A DNA stretch of 40,250 nt from Magnetococcus sp. PR-3 (GTDB lineage: Bacteria > Pseudomonadota > Magnetococcia > Magnetococcales > Magnetococcaceae). The notes under the pieces are model-generated. The model was not told the origin of the DNA. It saw nothing but the letters and a program-made list of their open reading frames with translations, and did not search any database. The stretch spans positions 1-40,250 of the forward strand of contig NZ_JBAHUQ010000044.1 of the NCBI RefSeq assembly GCF_036689865.1. The letters run 5' to 3'. Numbering within the stretch: position 1 is the stretch's first letter; each line of letters begins with the position of its first letter. Shown piece by piece: positions 6,543 to 15,407 of the stretch. A program made the translations under genes and the position numbers.

Positions 6543-7778
6543 ATGATGACATCACACGAACCAGGACTGGGGGAACGACTACGGCAACTCACCGAGCTGG
6601 TGGATCGTGGTGCCCAGCAGGCTTATGATCAAAAAGGGTTGCCTTACCGTCCGCGCTATACACCCATTATGCGGGCCTTAGGGGATGGTATCTGTACCGT
6701 TAAAGAGATCACCGCACGCCTATCGGTAACCCAAGGGGCCATTAGCCAAACCATTAAGCAGATGGAACAGGATGGCCTGATCCGTCGCACCCCAGGACAA
6801 GATGCCCGCCAACAGATACTCTCCTTGACCGAAACAGGCGCCCATTTGCAAACCCTGCTCTATCAACATTGGCAAGCAACTTTTACAGCCATTGAACACC
6901 TAGAACGGGAGATCGGAACGCCCTTACGCCTGCACCTGGGACACGCCATTGATGCACTATCCCAACAAGGTTTTGCAGCACGCATTACCGAAGCGGAGAA
7001 CCACCACCAACTTTTTTCCCCTACCATGCCAGAGGATGCCACCAGCCATTTTCAACAAGGGGGAAAAGCGTATGCCAGCCACCGGCCCAACTACCCAAAA
7101 TCTTTGGCTCATGCTTTAGCGGATTTAACCCCAGACAAACAGTTGGCCGTGGATGTTGGGTGTGGAAATGGGCAATTGACCAAGCGACTCAGCCCCTTGT
7201 TTACCGAAGTTGTGGGTACGGATGTGAGTAAAACGCAGTTACAACAAGCATCCAAAGCGCAAAACCTAACCTACCGTTTAGAACAGGCAGAAGAGCTCTC
7301 CATGGCAGACAACTCTGTTGATCTGTTGGTCGCAGCTCAAGCAGCCCACTGGTTTGATCTACCCCGTTTCTACCAAATGGTCAAACGGGTATTAAAGCCC
7401 GGCGGGGTCATCGCACTGGTCAGTTATGGTGTGCCAACCCTGGCTGGTGTGGTTAACGCCCCTTTTCAAAAATTCTATTGGCAAGATCTACACACGTTTT
7501 GGCCCCCTGAACGTCTACATGTCGAACAGGGCTATATGACCCTACCCTTTCCCTTTGACCCCTTGGCATTTCCTAAACAGCAGCTGGAAAAAGATTGGGA
7601 CCTTCCTGCACTCATGGGTTATGTAGGTACCTGGTCTGCCTTAAAACGTGCGCACAAGCATGGGTATCCGCACCTGCAAGCCCATTTGGAAGATGCTTTA
7701 AAACCTGTCTGGGGTGCCATTCATAACAAACACACCATCACATGGCCCATCACCGTTCGTGCTGGTCGTCTTACCTAA
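6543..7778 (+). CDS. MarR-type HTH fused to a class I SAM methyltransferase
   Basis: The 411-residue product joins two domains. Residues about 10-150 are a MarR-like winged helix (YTPIMRALGDGICTVKEITA, then the recognition helix in SVTQGAISQTIKQMEQDGLI and the wing around RRTPGQDARQ). Residues about 165-411 are a class I methyltransferase with motif I VDVGCGNG (203-210), an acidic residue in VVGTDVS, and the AAQAAHWFDLPRF segment found in small-molecule methyltransferases of the Tam/UbiE-like group. The ribosome site is weak, and a second ATG follows at 6546. Such a fusion could make DNA binding respond to SAM or the substrate, or methylation could be the output. Substrate and target operator are unknown. 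No frame interruption is seen, so this is a real fusion and not two joined genes. Confidence 0.85.
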   Translation: MMTSHEPGLGERLRQLTELVDRGAQQAYDQKGLPYRPRYTPIMRALGDGICTVKEITARLSVTQGAISQTIKQMEQDGLIRRTPGQDARQQILSLTETGAHLQTLLYQHWQATFTAIEHLEREIGTPLRLHLGHAIDALSQQGFAARITEAENHHQLFSPTMPEDATSHFQQGGKAYASHRPNYPKSLAHALADLTPDKQLAVDVGCGNGQLTKRLSPLFTEVVGTDVSKTQLQQASKAQNLTYRLEQAEELSMADNSVDLLVAAQAAHWFDLPRFYQMVKRVLKPGGVIALVSYGVPTLAGVVNAPFQKFYWQDLHTFWPPERLHVEQGYMTLPFPFDPLAFPKQQLEKDWDLPALMGYVGTWSALKRAHKHGYPHLQAHLEDALKPVWGAIHNKHTITWPITVRAGRLT

Positions 7779-8387
7779 AAGCAGCCTTGCTCTGCTCTAA
7801 CCCGCGCACACCCGATCACCTCCAACGAATCGCCCATGCCACTGATCCGGCACATCAGCCTAGAGTCATTCTACCACGGGGGGTTTTGTCTGATTTTGCA
7901 GGCCATATACTCACCGCAGCCCATAAACGCCCTGGTTATGGTCTTGTCCCTAGCCTATGAGGTATGAAAGGTAGGAGCACTTGATCAGCCCCACCTCGCT
8001 TGGTAGGTGTGGCCTAACCCGGCCGCTATAGACCTTTCCCCCCAATCCACCCAGTTCACATGCCCCCTAGAAAATAGTGAGGGTCATAACCAACACCCTA
8101 AACCCAACAATTCCCACGGTTTATCAAAACCCAGGCTGGGTTATTGTTCACCCAACGCTTGGTTTTTATTACATTCAGATCTGCATCGTTCGAACAGCGG
8201 CTCAAGTCACCTGTTGGTTGACACCATCCACGACGGCTCATGGGATGGCGCTATCTTATAGAGTTTGTGCTGGGGGGATGACTCTGGGTCGCTTTAGATA
8301 CGCACTTAAGCATGTTCTCTCCTGGCATCCCACGGAGCCATTGCCTAGACTTAGCTAAACGTATTTCTCTTGATGCATAGGAACAGC
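7779..8387. other. Intergenic region without a supported gene
   Basis: About 600 bases between two plus-strand genes. Frames here (7742-7960, 8007-8261, 8077-8358) lack ribosome sites and family-like sequence. The one supported structure is a terminator-like hairpin at 8126-8167. Confidence 0.6.
8126..8167 (+). terminator. Possible intrinsic terminator
   Basis: An imperfect stem, AAAACCCAGGCTGGGT against ACCCAACGCTTGGTTTT, ends in a T-run (8163-8167). It could end transcripts of the MarR-methyltransferase gene, though it lies about 350 bases downstream of its stop codon. Confidence 0.4.
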
Positions 8388-10268
8388 ATGCGTACCGAGC
8401 CCTTACAGCAGTTACAAACCCTGATGGCTGAACACAAATGGCCACAGGCTTGGCCGCTCTGCCAAGCTTTGCTACGTAAAATGCCCAACCATGGCCAGCT
8501 ACTGTGCATGGCCGGTGAAATAAACCTGCAAACCAACCGACCCGAGCACGCCACCCCCCTACTCCAGCGAGCTCTACAACAGCTCCCAGACAGTAGCCGA
8601 GTGTACAACCTACTGAGTCGCAGCTTGATGGCGATGGGGGAGCAGATTGTTGCAGGGCGAATTGTGCATGAAGGCTTAAGTAAAGATCCAGAATCTACCC
8701 CATTGCGGGAAACCCTGGCTGATCTACAGGTTCAACAACAGGCGTGGCCAGATGCCCAACGCAACTACCAGTTACTGTTAAAACAGCATCCCGATCATGC
8801 AACCTTTCATCGCAAATTGGCCGATGTTTTTCGGGAACGCCATGATTTTTTTTCTGCGGAACAACACTATAAACGGGCTTTGGAGCAGGATGATCAATCT
8901 GCCGCCACTTGGCATGGTTTGGGTCAGCTGGCCTTGGAACAAAACCGTGGTGCGGAAGCTGAACAACATTTTTTACGGGGTCGGCCCCTAACCAACCATA
9001 CCGCCATTTTTGATAACAGCATTGGTATGGCCCGTATGGCCGATGGCCGGGTGACAGAAGCATTATCAGCCTTTAAACAGGGACTGGAGACTGAACCGGA
9101 TGCTCCGCTGCTGCAAAGCAACCTAGCCAATGCACTGCGAGCATCTGGGGATTTACAGGCTACCCAGACGCTTTTTGAACAGGGTGTACAGCAACACCCT
9201 GACAATACATTTTTTGTGACAGGTCTGGCCCAGATGCGCCACATCCGTGACCCCCATGATGATCTCATCCAAAAAATGGAAACCATGGTTGTACAACCTC
9301 AGATGGAGCCACAAACACGCATTAACATGTACTACATCCTAGGCCGTGCCCTGGATCAAGCCCAAGCCTATGATCGTGCTTTTGCTGCCTTTCAACAGGC
9401 CAATGGACAGCGCTACCATAACCAAGGCCCCACAGATCTCCATAGCAATGTGGCGTTGATTACCCATATCCGCGCAACCTTTAATCAACAAGGCCCCGGT
9501 TACGGCATGGTCACCCAACAGAATGACCCTGTGGTACCTATTTTCATTGTTGGTATGTTCCGCTCAGGGTCCACACTCATTGAGCAAATGCTTGGCGCAC
9601 ACCCACATACCGCGACCACCGGGGAGCGCTCCATGGTCTCCAGGCTTTTACATAAAATGCCGGAGCAATTGGCAACAACGGTTGGTTTTCCTGACTGTTT
9701 CAAACATCTACAGCCATCCTTAGCCAACACCATGAGCCAAAGCTATTTGGCAGAACTCCGTGAAAACTGTGACGCACCAAAGGATCCAAAGGTTACCCAT
9801 ATCACCGATAAACTGTTGTTCAACTTCCTCTACTTGGGTGCCATTGCCACACTTTTTCCCAAAGCGCGTATTCTACATAGTGTCCGTAACCCTATGGATA
9901 CTTGCCTCTCCATTTACTTTCAAAACTTCACACGGGGTCAGCGCTTTATGCAAAGCCTGGAAGAGACTGGCCACTACTACCGCGCTTATGCCCAGATGAT
10001 GGAGTACTGGCAACAGGTGCTGCCTATGCCCATTCATAATGTGCATTATGAAAAGATGGTCACCAACCCGGAAATTGAGATTAAGAACATTCTAGATTTT
10101 GTCGGTCTGCCCTGGCATGACGCCTGTTTACGGCCCCACGAAAACCGCCGCTCGGTACAAACCGCCAGCTCCCAACAGGTGCGTAAACCCATTTATCAAC
10201 ATGCCCAACACCGTTGGAAAAACTATGAGAAGCATATTAAGGGGTTAAGGCAGATACTCAACTCGTAA
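8388..10268 (+). CDS. TPR-repeat protein with C-terminal sulfotransferase domain
   Basis: The product (626 residues from the ATG at 8388) begins with about ten TPR-like helical repeats (residues about 1-330), with typical A..Y..L and P pattern such as PDHATFHRKLADVFRERHD. The C-terminal part is a sulfotransferase. The 5'-phosphosulfate loop is VPIFIVGMFRSGSTLIEQ (about 383-400), and the 3'-phosphate site is HSVRNPMDTCLSIYF (about 496-510). The reaction would be sulfate transfer from PAPS to a protein, lipid or polysaccharide acceptor held by the TPR part. The start at 8388 has AGGA five bases upstream; earlier in-frame TTG (8370) and ATG (8373) lack one. It stands alone between two gene-poor stretches. 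The acceptor is unknown. Confidence 0.88.
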   Translation: MRTEPLQQLQTLMAEHKWPQAWPLCQALLRKMPNHGQLLCMAGEINLQTNRPEHATPLLQRALQQLPDSSRVYNLLSRSLMAMGEQIVAGRIVHEGLSKDPESTPLRETLADLQVQQQAWPDAQRNYQLLLKQHPDHATFHRKLADVFRERHDFFSAEQHYKRALEQDDQSAATWHGLGQLALEQNRGAEAEQHFLRGRPLTNHTAIFDNSIGMARMADGRVTEALSAFKQGLETEPDAPLLQSNLANALRASGDLQATQTLFEQGVQQHPDNTFFVTGLAQMRHIRDPHDDLIQKMETMVVQPQMEPQTRINMYYILGRALDQAQAYDRAFAAFQQANGQRYHNQGPTDLHSNVALITHIRATFNQQGPGYGMVTQQNDPVVPIFIVGMFRSGSTLIEQMLGAHPHTATTGERSMVSRLLHKMPEQLATTVGFPDCFKHLQPSLANTMSQSYLAELRENCDAPKDPKVTHITDKLLFNFLYLGAIATLFPKARILHSVRNPMDTCLSIYFQNFTRGQRFMQSLEETGHYYRAYAQMMEYWQQVLPMPIHNVHYEKMVTNPEIEIKNILDFVGLPWHDACLRPHENRRSVQTASSQQVRKPIYQHAQHRWKNYEKHIKGLRQILNS

Positions 10269-10521
10269 AAGGTCTCTGTTTATGGGGTTGCAGACCTGCA
10301 CCTTTTCCACCATGGCTTAGGTTTGGTACAAACCCCTACCCTGTAGAAAGCCATCCGATAACAAGACATGGGTAGATAGCCCAGTCCCCACAGCTGATAA
10401 CCTTGCAAGAACGGCATATCACCCCTCAATGCTTAACCAGCCCATGGGCAACCCCAAACCGCACAGTACCGTGTAGCGTTAGGAGAAGTTGAATCCCAGG
10501 ATCATCAGATGACGAAACCCC

Positions 10522-10562
10522 ATGAAAAAAGGGTTCCGCCAAAAAAGCGCAACCCTTTGATT
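10522..10562 (-). terminator. Displaced terminator of the tRNA-Gly gene
   Basis: AAAGGGTT (10528-10535) pairs with AACCCTTT (10551-10558). Read on the minus strand the stem runs into a T-stretch (10525-10530). It lies eight bases beyond the left attachment repeat, exactly where the 3' flank of tRNA-Gly would have been before integration. I infer that it was the tRNA's own terminator, now 9.9 kb away. Confidence 0.65.
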
Positions 10563-10566
10563 TCAT

Positions 10567-10590
10567 AAGATGGAGCGGGTGAGGAGAATC
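10567..10590. repeat. Left attachment site (attL)
   Basis: These 24 bases are identical to 20449-20472. They include the last 20 bases of the tRNA-Gly gene with the encoded CCA (as TGG at 10571-10573). Identity stops sharply on both sides, as expected for a crossover core. Confidence 0.9.
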
Positions 10591-11015
10591 TGCACCTTCT
10601 TCCACCTTTATCCATTAAGTCAGTCACTTACCGTTATCATCTCCCTACAGCGTAGCCCATCCATGTAGCCCAGTCCATAGGATTCGTCCAACAGGCAGCC
10701 CAATAAATTTGGTCTAAAAATCTGAGTGGGTATCAATATACAGGAAGATGCTTCATCCCCCCCTGGGTAGGGTCCGGTTCATTCACACTGGCTGGCATGC
10801 CTCGCAACACAGCACAGAGCTACCTCCTGTCCCCACCACTCCTGCATCAACCCACGCGTCCCTTTACGGTATACACCAGCAGTACAGAGCCATCGGACAC
10901 GTGGAGCGTCTCTTTAGGGTTGCTTTTTCTCAATCGTACGCGCATCATTGGAAGCTCTAGGGGCTAATCGGACACCATTGCAGGACAGCGTGAGCATGAG
11001 TGGAGGACAGGAACC

Positions 11016-11573
11016 ATGGGACAGCATCTCGGGTACATCCGTGTTTCAACGGTTGAGCAGAACACAAGCAGGCAGCTGGAGGGAGTAGAAGGTATTGAGA
11101 AGACCTTCACGGACAGGGCCAGCGGAGGCAGCAAGAAGAGGCCAGAGTTGAACGCGCTGCTGGAGTATGCCAGGACAGGAGACACGGTGCACGTCCACTC
11201 TATCGATAGGCTTGCACGTGATCTGGGGGATCTCCTTAGCCTCCTGGAAGCGTTCACTGGTAAGGGGGTGACCGTGCAGTTTCATAAGGAGGGAATCATC
11301 TTTACCGGGGAGGATGCGAACCCTTTCCAGCAGCTGCAACTTCAGATTATTGGAGCAGTAGCCCAGTTCGAGCGCTCAATCATCAAGGAGCGACAGGCTG
11401 AAGGGATTGCCAAAGCCAAAGAGCGGGGTATCTACAAGGGGCGTAAGAAGTCCATAGACCGTGATGAAGCGCTTAGGCTGCACAGTAATGGGGTTGGGCC
11501 TACAGAGATAGCGAAGAGGCTGGGAGTGGCCAGGAGCAGTGTCTATCGGGTGCTGGATGAGGCGAAGAAGTAG
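11016..11573 (+). CDS. Serine recombinase, resolvase/invertase family
   Basis: The 185-residue product is a small serine recombinase. The catalytic Ser is Ser11 in GYIRVSTVEQN, followed by the GGSKKRPEL segment, the HVHSIDRLARDLGDLL block with catalytic Arg residues, and the E helix around FERSIIKERQAEG. The C-terminal about 32 residues form a Hin-type helix-turn-helix (SNGVGPTEIAKRLGVARSSVYRVL). AGGA lies five bases before the ATG. Its length is normal for resolvases and invertases, so it is not a large phage integrase. Within the element it could resolve multimers or invert a segment; I found no obvious inverted recombination sites. It is transcribed toward the BRO-N gene. Confidence 0.93.
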   Translation: MGQHLGYIRVSTVEQNTSRQLEGVEGIEKTFTDRASGGSKKRPELNALLEYARTGDTVHVHSIDRLARDLGDLLSLLEAFTGKGVTVQFHKEGIIFTGEDANPFQQLQLQIIGAVAQFERSIIKERQAEGIAKAKERGIYKGRKKSIDRDEALRLHSNGVGPTEIAKRLGVARSSVYRVLDEAKK

Positions 11574-11673
11574 AAGGCTGATGGGTGAGAACAATGGAGC
11601 GTCACTGCGAAGAGGATGGCACGACGAAACATCGTGTCAGCAATCAACGCGGTGAAACAACACGTCAAAGCTG

Positions 11674-12681
11674 ATGGGGTACATGAACCCTCATAAAGCT
11701 GTAGGTGACCATGTCAAAGACGGACACGTAACGAAACGGTACGTGTTAACCGCAACTGGCGACGATGACCCCAAGGACCTCGTTGAACTGATCACACGCA
11801 AGGCTCCTGCTCCCTCCACCTCTCACGAGATCCGCGTACACCTGAGCGCTGCGCTGGACGATGAGTCTGGGGAGCCTTGGTTCCACGCCGGGGATGTGTG
11901 CGGTGTGCTGGGGTATGGAGAGGTTACCAATAACCTGAAGCAACACACGGACGGGGTGAACACGAAGAAATTTCGCGCTCAGAATTCCCGAGGTCAAATG
12001 AGGGAAGCTTGGTTTGTCAACGAGGAAGGCCTCTACGATCTCATCGCAGGTTCCAAGAAACCCAACGCTCGGAAGTTCCGCAAGTGGGTTCACGGTACGG
12101 TCCTCCCCTCAATCCGCAAAGATGGGGGCTACATTGATGGGCAGGAGAAGGTGGTCACTGGCGAGCCTCGGTCTCAAGAAGAGATGGCTATGTATGACCA
12201 GGGCGGTTCCCATGAGGTTCGTATTCATATGGATAAAGATGATCAGCCTTGGTTCCACGCCGGGGATGTGTGTGGTGTGCTGGGCTATACGAACTCCCGG
12301 ATGGAGGTGAAGCACCACTGCGAAGCGGAGGACGTAAAGAAATTTTACGCCCTAGACAAGCGAGGCTGTGAACAGCTTACCAACTTCGTCAACGAGGCAG
12401 GCCTCAACGATCTGATCCTCGACTCCGAGAAACCAGCTGCTAAGGAGTTCCGCCGCTGGGTAACCAAGACGGTCCTCCCAAGCATCCGCAAGAACGGCCA
12501 GTACACAGACGGTCAAGAGAAGGTGGTGACCGGGGAGATGACTCCTGCTGAACTGATGGCCAAGGCTGTGCTGGCTGCGAACCAGACCTTAGCAGACCTG
12601 CAAAATGAGAAGCGACAGCTGGAGCAGGAGCGATGCAAGAACGCATTGCTGAAGGCCAAGATTAACGCAGTGAATACATAA
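11674..12681 (+). CDS. Tandem BRO-N domain protein, putative antirepressor
   Basis: The 335-residue product carries two BRO-N domains, the DNA-binding module of phage antirepressors and baculovirus BRO proteins. The first covers about residues 53-160 (EPWFHAGDVCGVLGYGEV ... KFRKWVHGTVLPSIRKDG) and the second about 183-285 (QPWFHAGDVCGVLGYTNS ... EFRRWVTKTVLPSIRKNG). The copies end in the same linker DGQEKVVTGE, so the gene arose by internal duplication. A predicted coiled coil follows (about 295-335, rich in Q, E, K and L) in place of the usual ANT or KilA-C domain. No good ribosome site precedes the ATG at 11674; the ATG at 11683 has GGGG close by. A regulatory role in the element's life cycle is inferred. 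Confidence 0.85.
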   Translation: MGYMNPHKAVGDHVKDGHVTKRYVLTATGDDDPKDLVELITRKAPAPSTSHEIRVHLSAALDDESGEPWFHAGDVCGVLGYGEVTNNLKQHTDGVNTKKFRAQNSRGQMREAWFVNEEGLYDLIAGSKKPNARKFRKWVHGTVLPSIRKDGGYIDGQEKVVTGEPRSQEEMAMYDQGGSHEVRIHMDKDDQPWFHAGDVCGVLGYTNSRMEVKHHCEAEDVKKFYALDKRGCEQLTNFVNEAGLNDLILDSEKPAAKEFRRWVTKTVLPSIRKNGQYTDGQEKVVTGEMTPAELMAKAVLAANQTLADLQNEKRQLEQERCKNALLKAKINAVNT

Positions 12682-12807
12682 TGTTGGAATCACTTATTGG
12701 ACCATACAATATTCTTTTTTATCAGTCTAGTTTTTCATTTCAGAGACATGCTATTTCTCTTCTGGTTAAACCAATCCACAGACCCACAGCCAGGAGAACT
12801 CAACGCC

Positions 12808-13101
12808 ATGCTGATCAACATTAGCGCCAGAAGCACCCCCAAAGGGATCGCCATCGGGGACTACTTTGCCATCTTCTCGTACAGCAGGGACTACCTCTTC
12901 ATCCAACTCCCGTTCATCGGCGGCACGTACCTACATCGCAGTAGAGGAGGATCTGACGAAGCGTTCTCTGAGAAGCCGTGGAGATGCCGCGATACTAAGT
13001 GCACAGACTACCCGCTATGGAACATTGGCTGGGGGCGGGTGGAGGGTCAATGTTGGATTAGGAGTAAGTACGAGGTACAGGACGTGATAGGGGGTGGATG
13101 A
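12808..13101 (+). CDS. Small hypothetical protein of the element
   Basis: I do not recognise this product. The reading from the ATG at 12808 gives 97 residues, with AGGAGA ten bases upstream. The frame is open back to 12697, but that part is Phe-rich and unlikely. The middle (GDYFAIFSYSRDYLFIQLPFIGG) suggests beta strands; no clear membrane span is seen. The C-terminal half has paired Cys and Trp residues (WRCRDTKCTDYPLWNIGW). It lies between the BRO-N gene and the helicase gene, same strand. Confidence 0.45.
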   Translation: MLINISARSTPKGIAIGDYFAIFSYSRDYLFIQLPFIGGTYLHRSRGGSDEAFSEKPWRCRDTKCTDYPLWNIGWGRVEGQCWIRSKYEVQDVIGGG

Positions 13102-13460
13102 TGGGATATGCACCACAGCCCGCTTAATGCGTTTAAAATTCAACTAGTTAGTGTTATTCCAGAGACAGGCAGGATGACAGACAAATAAGTGCTTTAAAAA
13201 CAATGATCTGGAATTTGTCTACCGTATAGAGGGACTGAGTAAAGATTATTGATTACGGCTTCACGTCTCTTCCCGTCAGTTTTTTCGCGTTAGCCACACG
13301 CACACCTCTAACAGACACCTGAACACCATGCTCCACGGCCCTCGTTGGATAACACCAGCGGAGGGTCTTTTTATATCCACTGCGCTCATCTGGAGCGTAG
13401 CAGTTAACCATGCCCGATAGCTGGGCAACCTGAAACCACAACACATGAGGAGGAGCGGCT
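13102..13460. other. Leader region upstream of the helicase gene
   Basis: No gene is supported. An 8-bp inverted repeat (ATTCCAGA near 13158, TCTGGAAT near 13207) and a terminator-like hairpin at 13337-13372 are present, which suggests a regulated leader. The minus-strand frame 13253-13651 crosses the helicase start and is not convincing. Confidence 0.5.
13337..13372 (+). terminator. Terminator or attenuator before the helicase gene
   Basis: GGCCCTCG (13337-13344) pairs with CGGAGGGTC (13359-13367), leaving one bulge, and is followed by TTTTT (13368-13372). It lies about 90 bases before the helicase start, so it may end upstream transcripts or act as an attenuator. Confidence 0.5.
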
Positions 13461-15386
13461 ATGACCGTTGAACCCGAGAAGTTCGTAACCACTATGACTG
13501 ACCACTGGACCAGCCTGGGCAATGCTCCAGGTCCACGCCTGCAATCAACTTGGCGTACCTTCGCGTCCACCTTCAACAACCAGCTCATCAACCACGGCAA
13601 ACCCAGCTCTACCCCGTGGAAAGTCATCAAGTCCGAGACTGGCAGCGGCAAGACGCAGGGGCTGTGCGTCTACTGCTCGATGCTCCACAAGCAGCACGAA
13701 GAGGAGGATTTCCCCGGCGTGCTTATCGTCACCCGCATGAAGGTGCAGGCAGATGAGATTGCAGCCACCATCAACAGGCTGTCAGGGGCTGAAGGAGCCG
13801 CTCTGGCCTACCATACAGATAACCGCGTACCAGCAAACACACTGATGGAACATCCCGTACTGGTCATCACCCACCGTGCCTACGAGATTGGCATGGATGC
13901 GGTATCGAGAGAGGAGGCGGAGGCTTCGAGCTGGCAGAATTACCATAGCTGGGGGCTGGAGGGCAGGAAGTTGGTGGTGATTGATGAGGCGCTGGATATC
14001 TTGGAGGAGTCGCAGATCAACCTGGACAAAGTGCAGCAGATCCTTGGGCAAATCCCGTACAAGCTAGCTGATTTATTCCCTTGCCAGATGGAGGCCATTG
14101 AGTGTGTCCGGGATGTTCTAAATGACATGAAAGACACCAAGGCAGGTGGTGAGCATGCTGAACGTCCTCTGTGGAAAGGCCATATAAAACCGCCTAGTGA
14201 TTGGGATCTAACACCGCTACGTGCGGCATTGAAGAAGGAGAAGCTGGACAGGTTAATACTGGGCAGGACAGATGCTGAGTTGAATGCTGCGCTACTGAAT
14301 CAGATGGATGACACTCTGAAAGGAATCCAGGCAGCTCTGGGTAACTGGAACTGGTACGCAACGCACCTTGGCCAGCACACCATCAACACTGCTCGGCTCA
14401 TCGTCCCGGACTCGATTCAATCGGCAGTAATCATGGATGCCACTGCTTCATCAAACCGCATCTACGACATCTTCAGCAAAGCGGAGAAGGTCCCCACAGA
14501 ACCCGCTAGGAACTACCAGAACGTAACCCTGCACGTATCCACGGGCCATGCTGTAGGCAAGGTCTCCATGGTCAAGAACGCCAACGAGAACGCTAACCGG
14601 CTCTTCAGTAACCTTGCAGAAAACCTTCCAGCAGATCGTAAGGTATTCACAGTCTGCCACTACGGAGTTGAGCCCCATCTGAAGCTGTACCGGGAACACA
14701 GCCCTTTCAACCGGTTCGATGTAGGGCACTGGGGGGCTCTGGATGGTCGTAATGATTGGCAGGACTTCGATACAGCCGTGATCTTCGGTCTCCCCTTCCG
14801 TGAGCCTACATGGGCACCTAACGCGTTTATGGCTTTCCGAGGGTTGCAATCCAAGGAGTGGTTTTCTTCTAAAGGTCAGAATGGTTACCGGCAGTACAGA
14901 GACTATCAGGATATACGCAAAGAGATGGACAATGGCCATGTGGTGTCATCGGTGGTTCAGGCCACTAATCGTATCAGGTCGCGTAGAGTCGTTGATGTTG
15001 AAGGGAACTGTGACCCGTGCGACATCTACATCCTTCTACCCAAGGGCGATAAGGCTGATCAGATCTTGGCTGGGGTTGTCGCTGAGATGCCTGGGATCAA
15101 AGTGGAGGACTGGGAATATCAGGATCTGAAGAGGAAACACCGTAAAGGCAATTATGATGAAGCACTGGTCTCCTACTGTCGCGGGATGCTTCCGGGCAAG
15201 GTTTCGGCTTCAGCTGTTAAGAAGGAGCTGGGGATATCGCAGACTGCATGGGAGCGTCTGGTTACCAAGCTTAAAGATGAAGGATCTGAGCTGTACCAAA
15301 CTACCATGGGAAACGGTGTGAAGTTCCAGTCAGTCAAACGAGGCAAACGACTACGCTGGTACCTATCCAAAAGAAACCCAGCATAA
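13461..15386 (+). CDS. SF2 helicase-like ATPase of the element
   Basis: The 641-residue product shows helicase motifs in order: Walker A SETGSGKT (58-65), VLIVTRMKVQADE as motif Ia, LVVIDEALD as a DEAH-like motif II (about residue 174), an AVIMDATAS motif III (about 325), and VQATNRIRSRR as motif VI (about 498-508). The last about 70 residues contain a helix-turn-helix-like segment (VSASAVKKELGISQTAWERLVTKLKDEG). GAGGAGG nine bases upstream is the best ribosome site in the element. It is the largest gene there and may be its replication or DNA-processing enzyme. No primase or origin-binding protein is recognised beside it. The helicase fold is well supported; the role is inferred. Confidence 0.82.
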   Translation: MTVEPEKFVTTMTDHWTSLGNAPGPRLQSTWRTFASTFNNQLINHGKPSSTPWKVIKSETGSGKTQGLCVYCSMLHKQHEEEDFPGVLIVTRMKVQADEIAATINRLSGAEGAALAYHTDNRVPANTLMEHPVLVITHRAYEIGMDAVSREEAEASSWQNYHSWGLEGRKLVVIDEALDILEESQINLDKVQQILGQIPYKLADLFPCQMEAIECVRDVLNDMKDTKAGGEHAERPLWKGHIKPPSDWDLTPLRAALKKEKLDRLILGRTDAELNAALLNQMDDTLKGIQAALGNWNWYATHLGQHTINTARLIVPDSIQSAVIMDATASSNRIYDIFSKAEKVPTEPARNYQNVTLHVSTGHAVGKVSMVKNANENANRLFSNLAENLPADRKVFTVCHYGVEPHLKLYREHSPFNRFDVGHWGALDGRNDWQDFDTAVIFGLPFREPTWAPNAFMAFRGLQSKEWFSSKGQNGYRQYRDYQDIRKEMDNGHVVSSVVQATNRIRSRRVVDVEGNCDPCDIYILLPKGDKADQILAGVVAEMPGIKVEDWEYQDLKRKHRKGNYDEALVSYCRGMLPGKVSASAVKKELGISQTAWERLVTKLKDEGSELYQTTMGNGVKFQSVKRGKRLRWYLSKRNPA

Positions 15387-15407
15387 TCATAGACATCCAC
15401 AGATTAT

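Larger units (their letters stand above)
10269..11015. other. Intergenic region containing the left element border
   Basis: No gene is supported. It holds chromosomal flank with a displaced terminator (10528-10558), the left attachment repeat (10567-10590) and about 425 bases of element sequence before the serine recombinase. The frame 10748-10960 is Cys- and His-rich without ribosome site or family resemblance. Confidence 0.65.

Noticed and set aside
10567-10590. Second tRNA-Gly gene at the left border
   Set aside because: Only the last 20 bases of the tRNA are present; there is no anticodon arm or D-arm. It is an attachment site.
10748-10960. 70-codon frame before the serine recombinase
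   Set aside because: No ribosome site and low-complexity composition rich in His and Pro; no resemblance to an excisionase.
13253-13651. 132-codon minus-strand frame overlapping the helicase start
   Set aside because: It crosses the strong ribosome site and first 190 bases of the helicase gene. The part outside (from about 13414) is protein-like but has no ribosome site.
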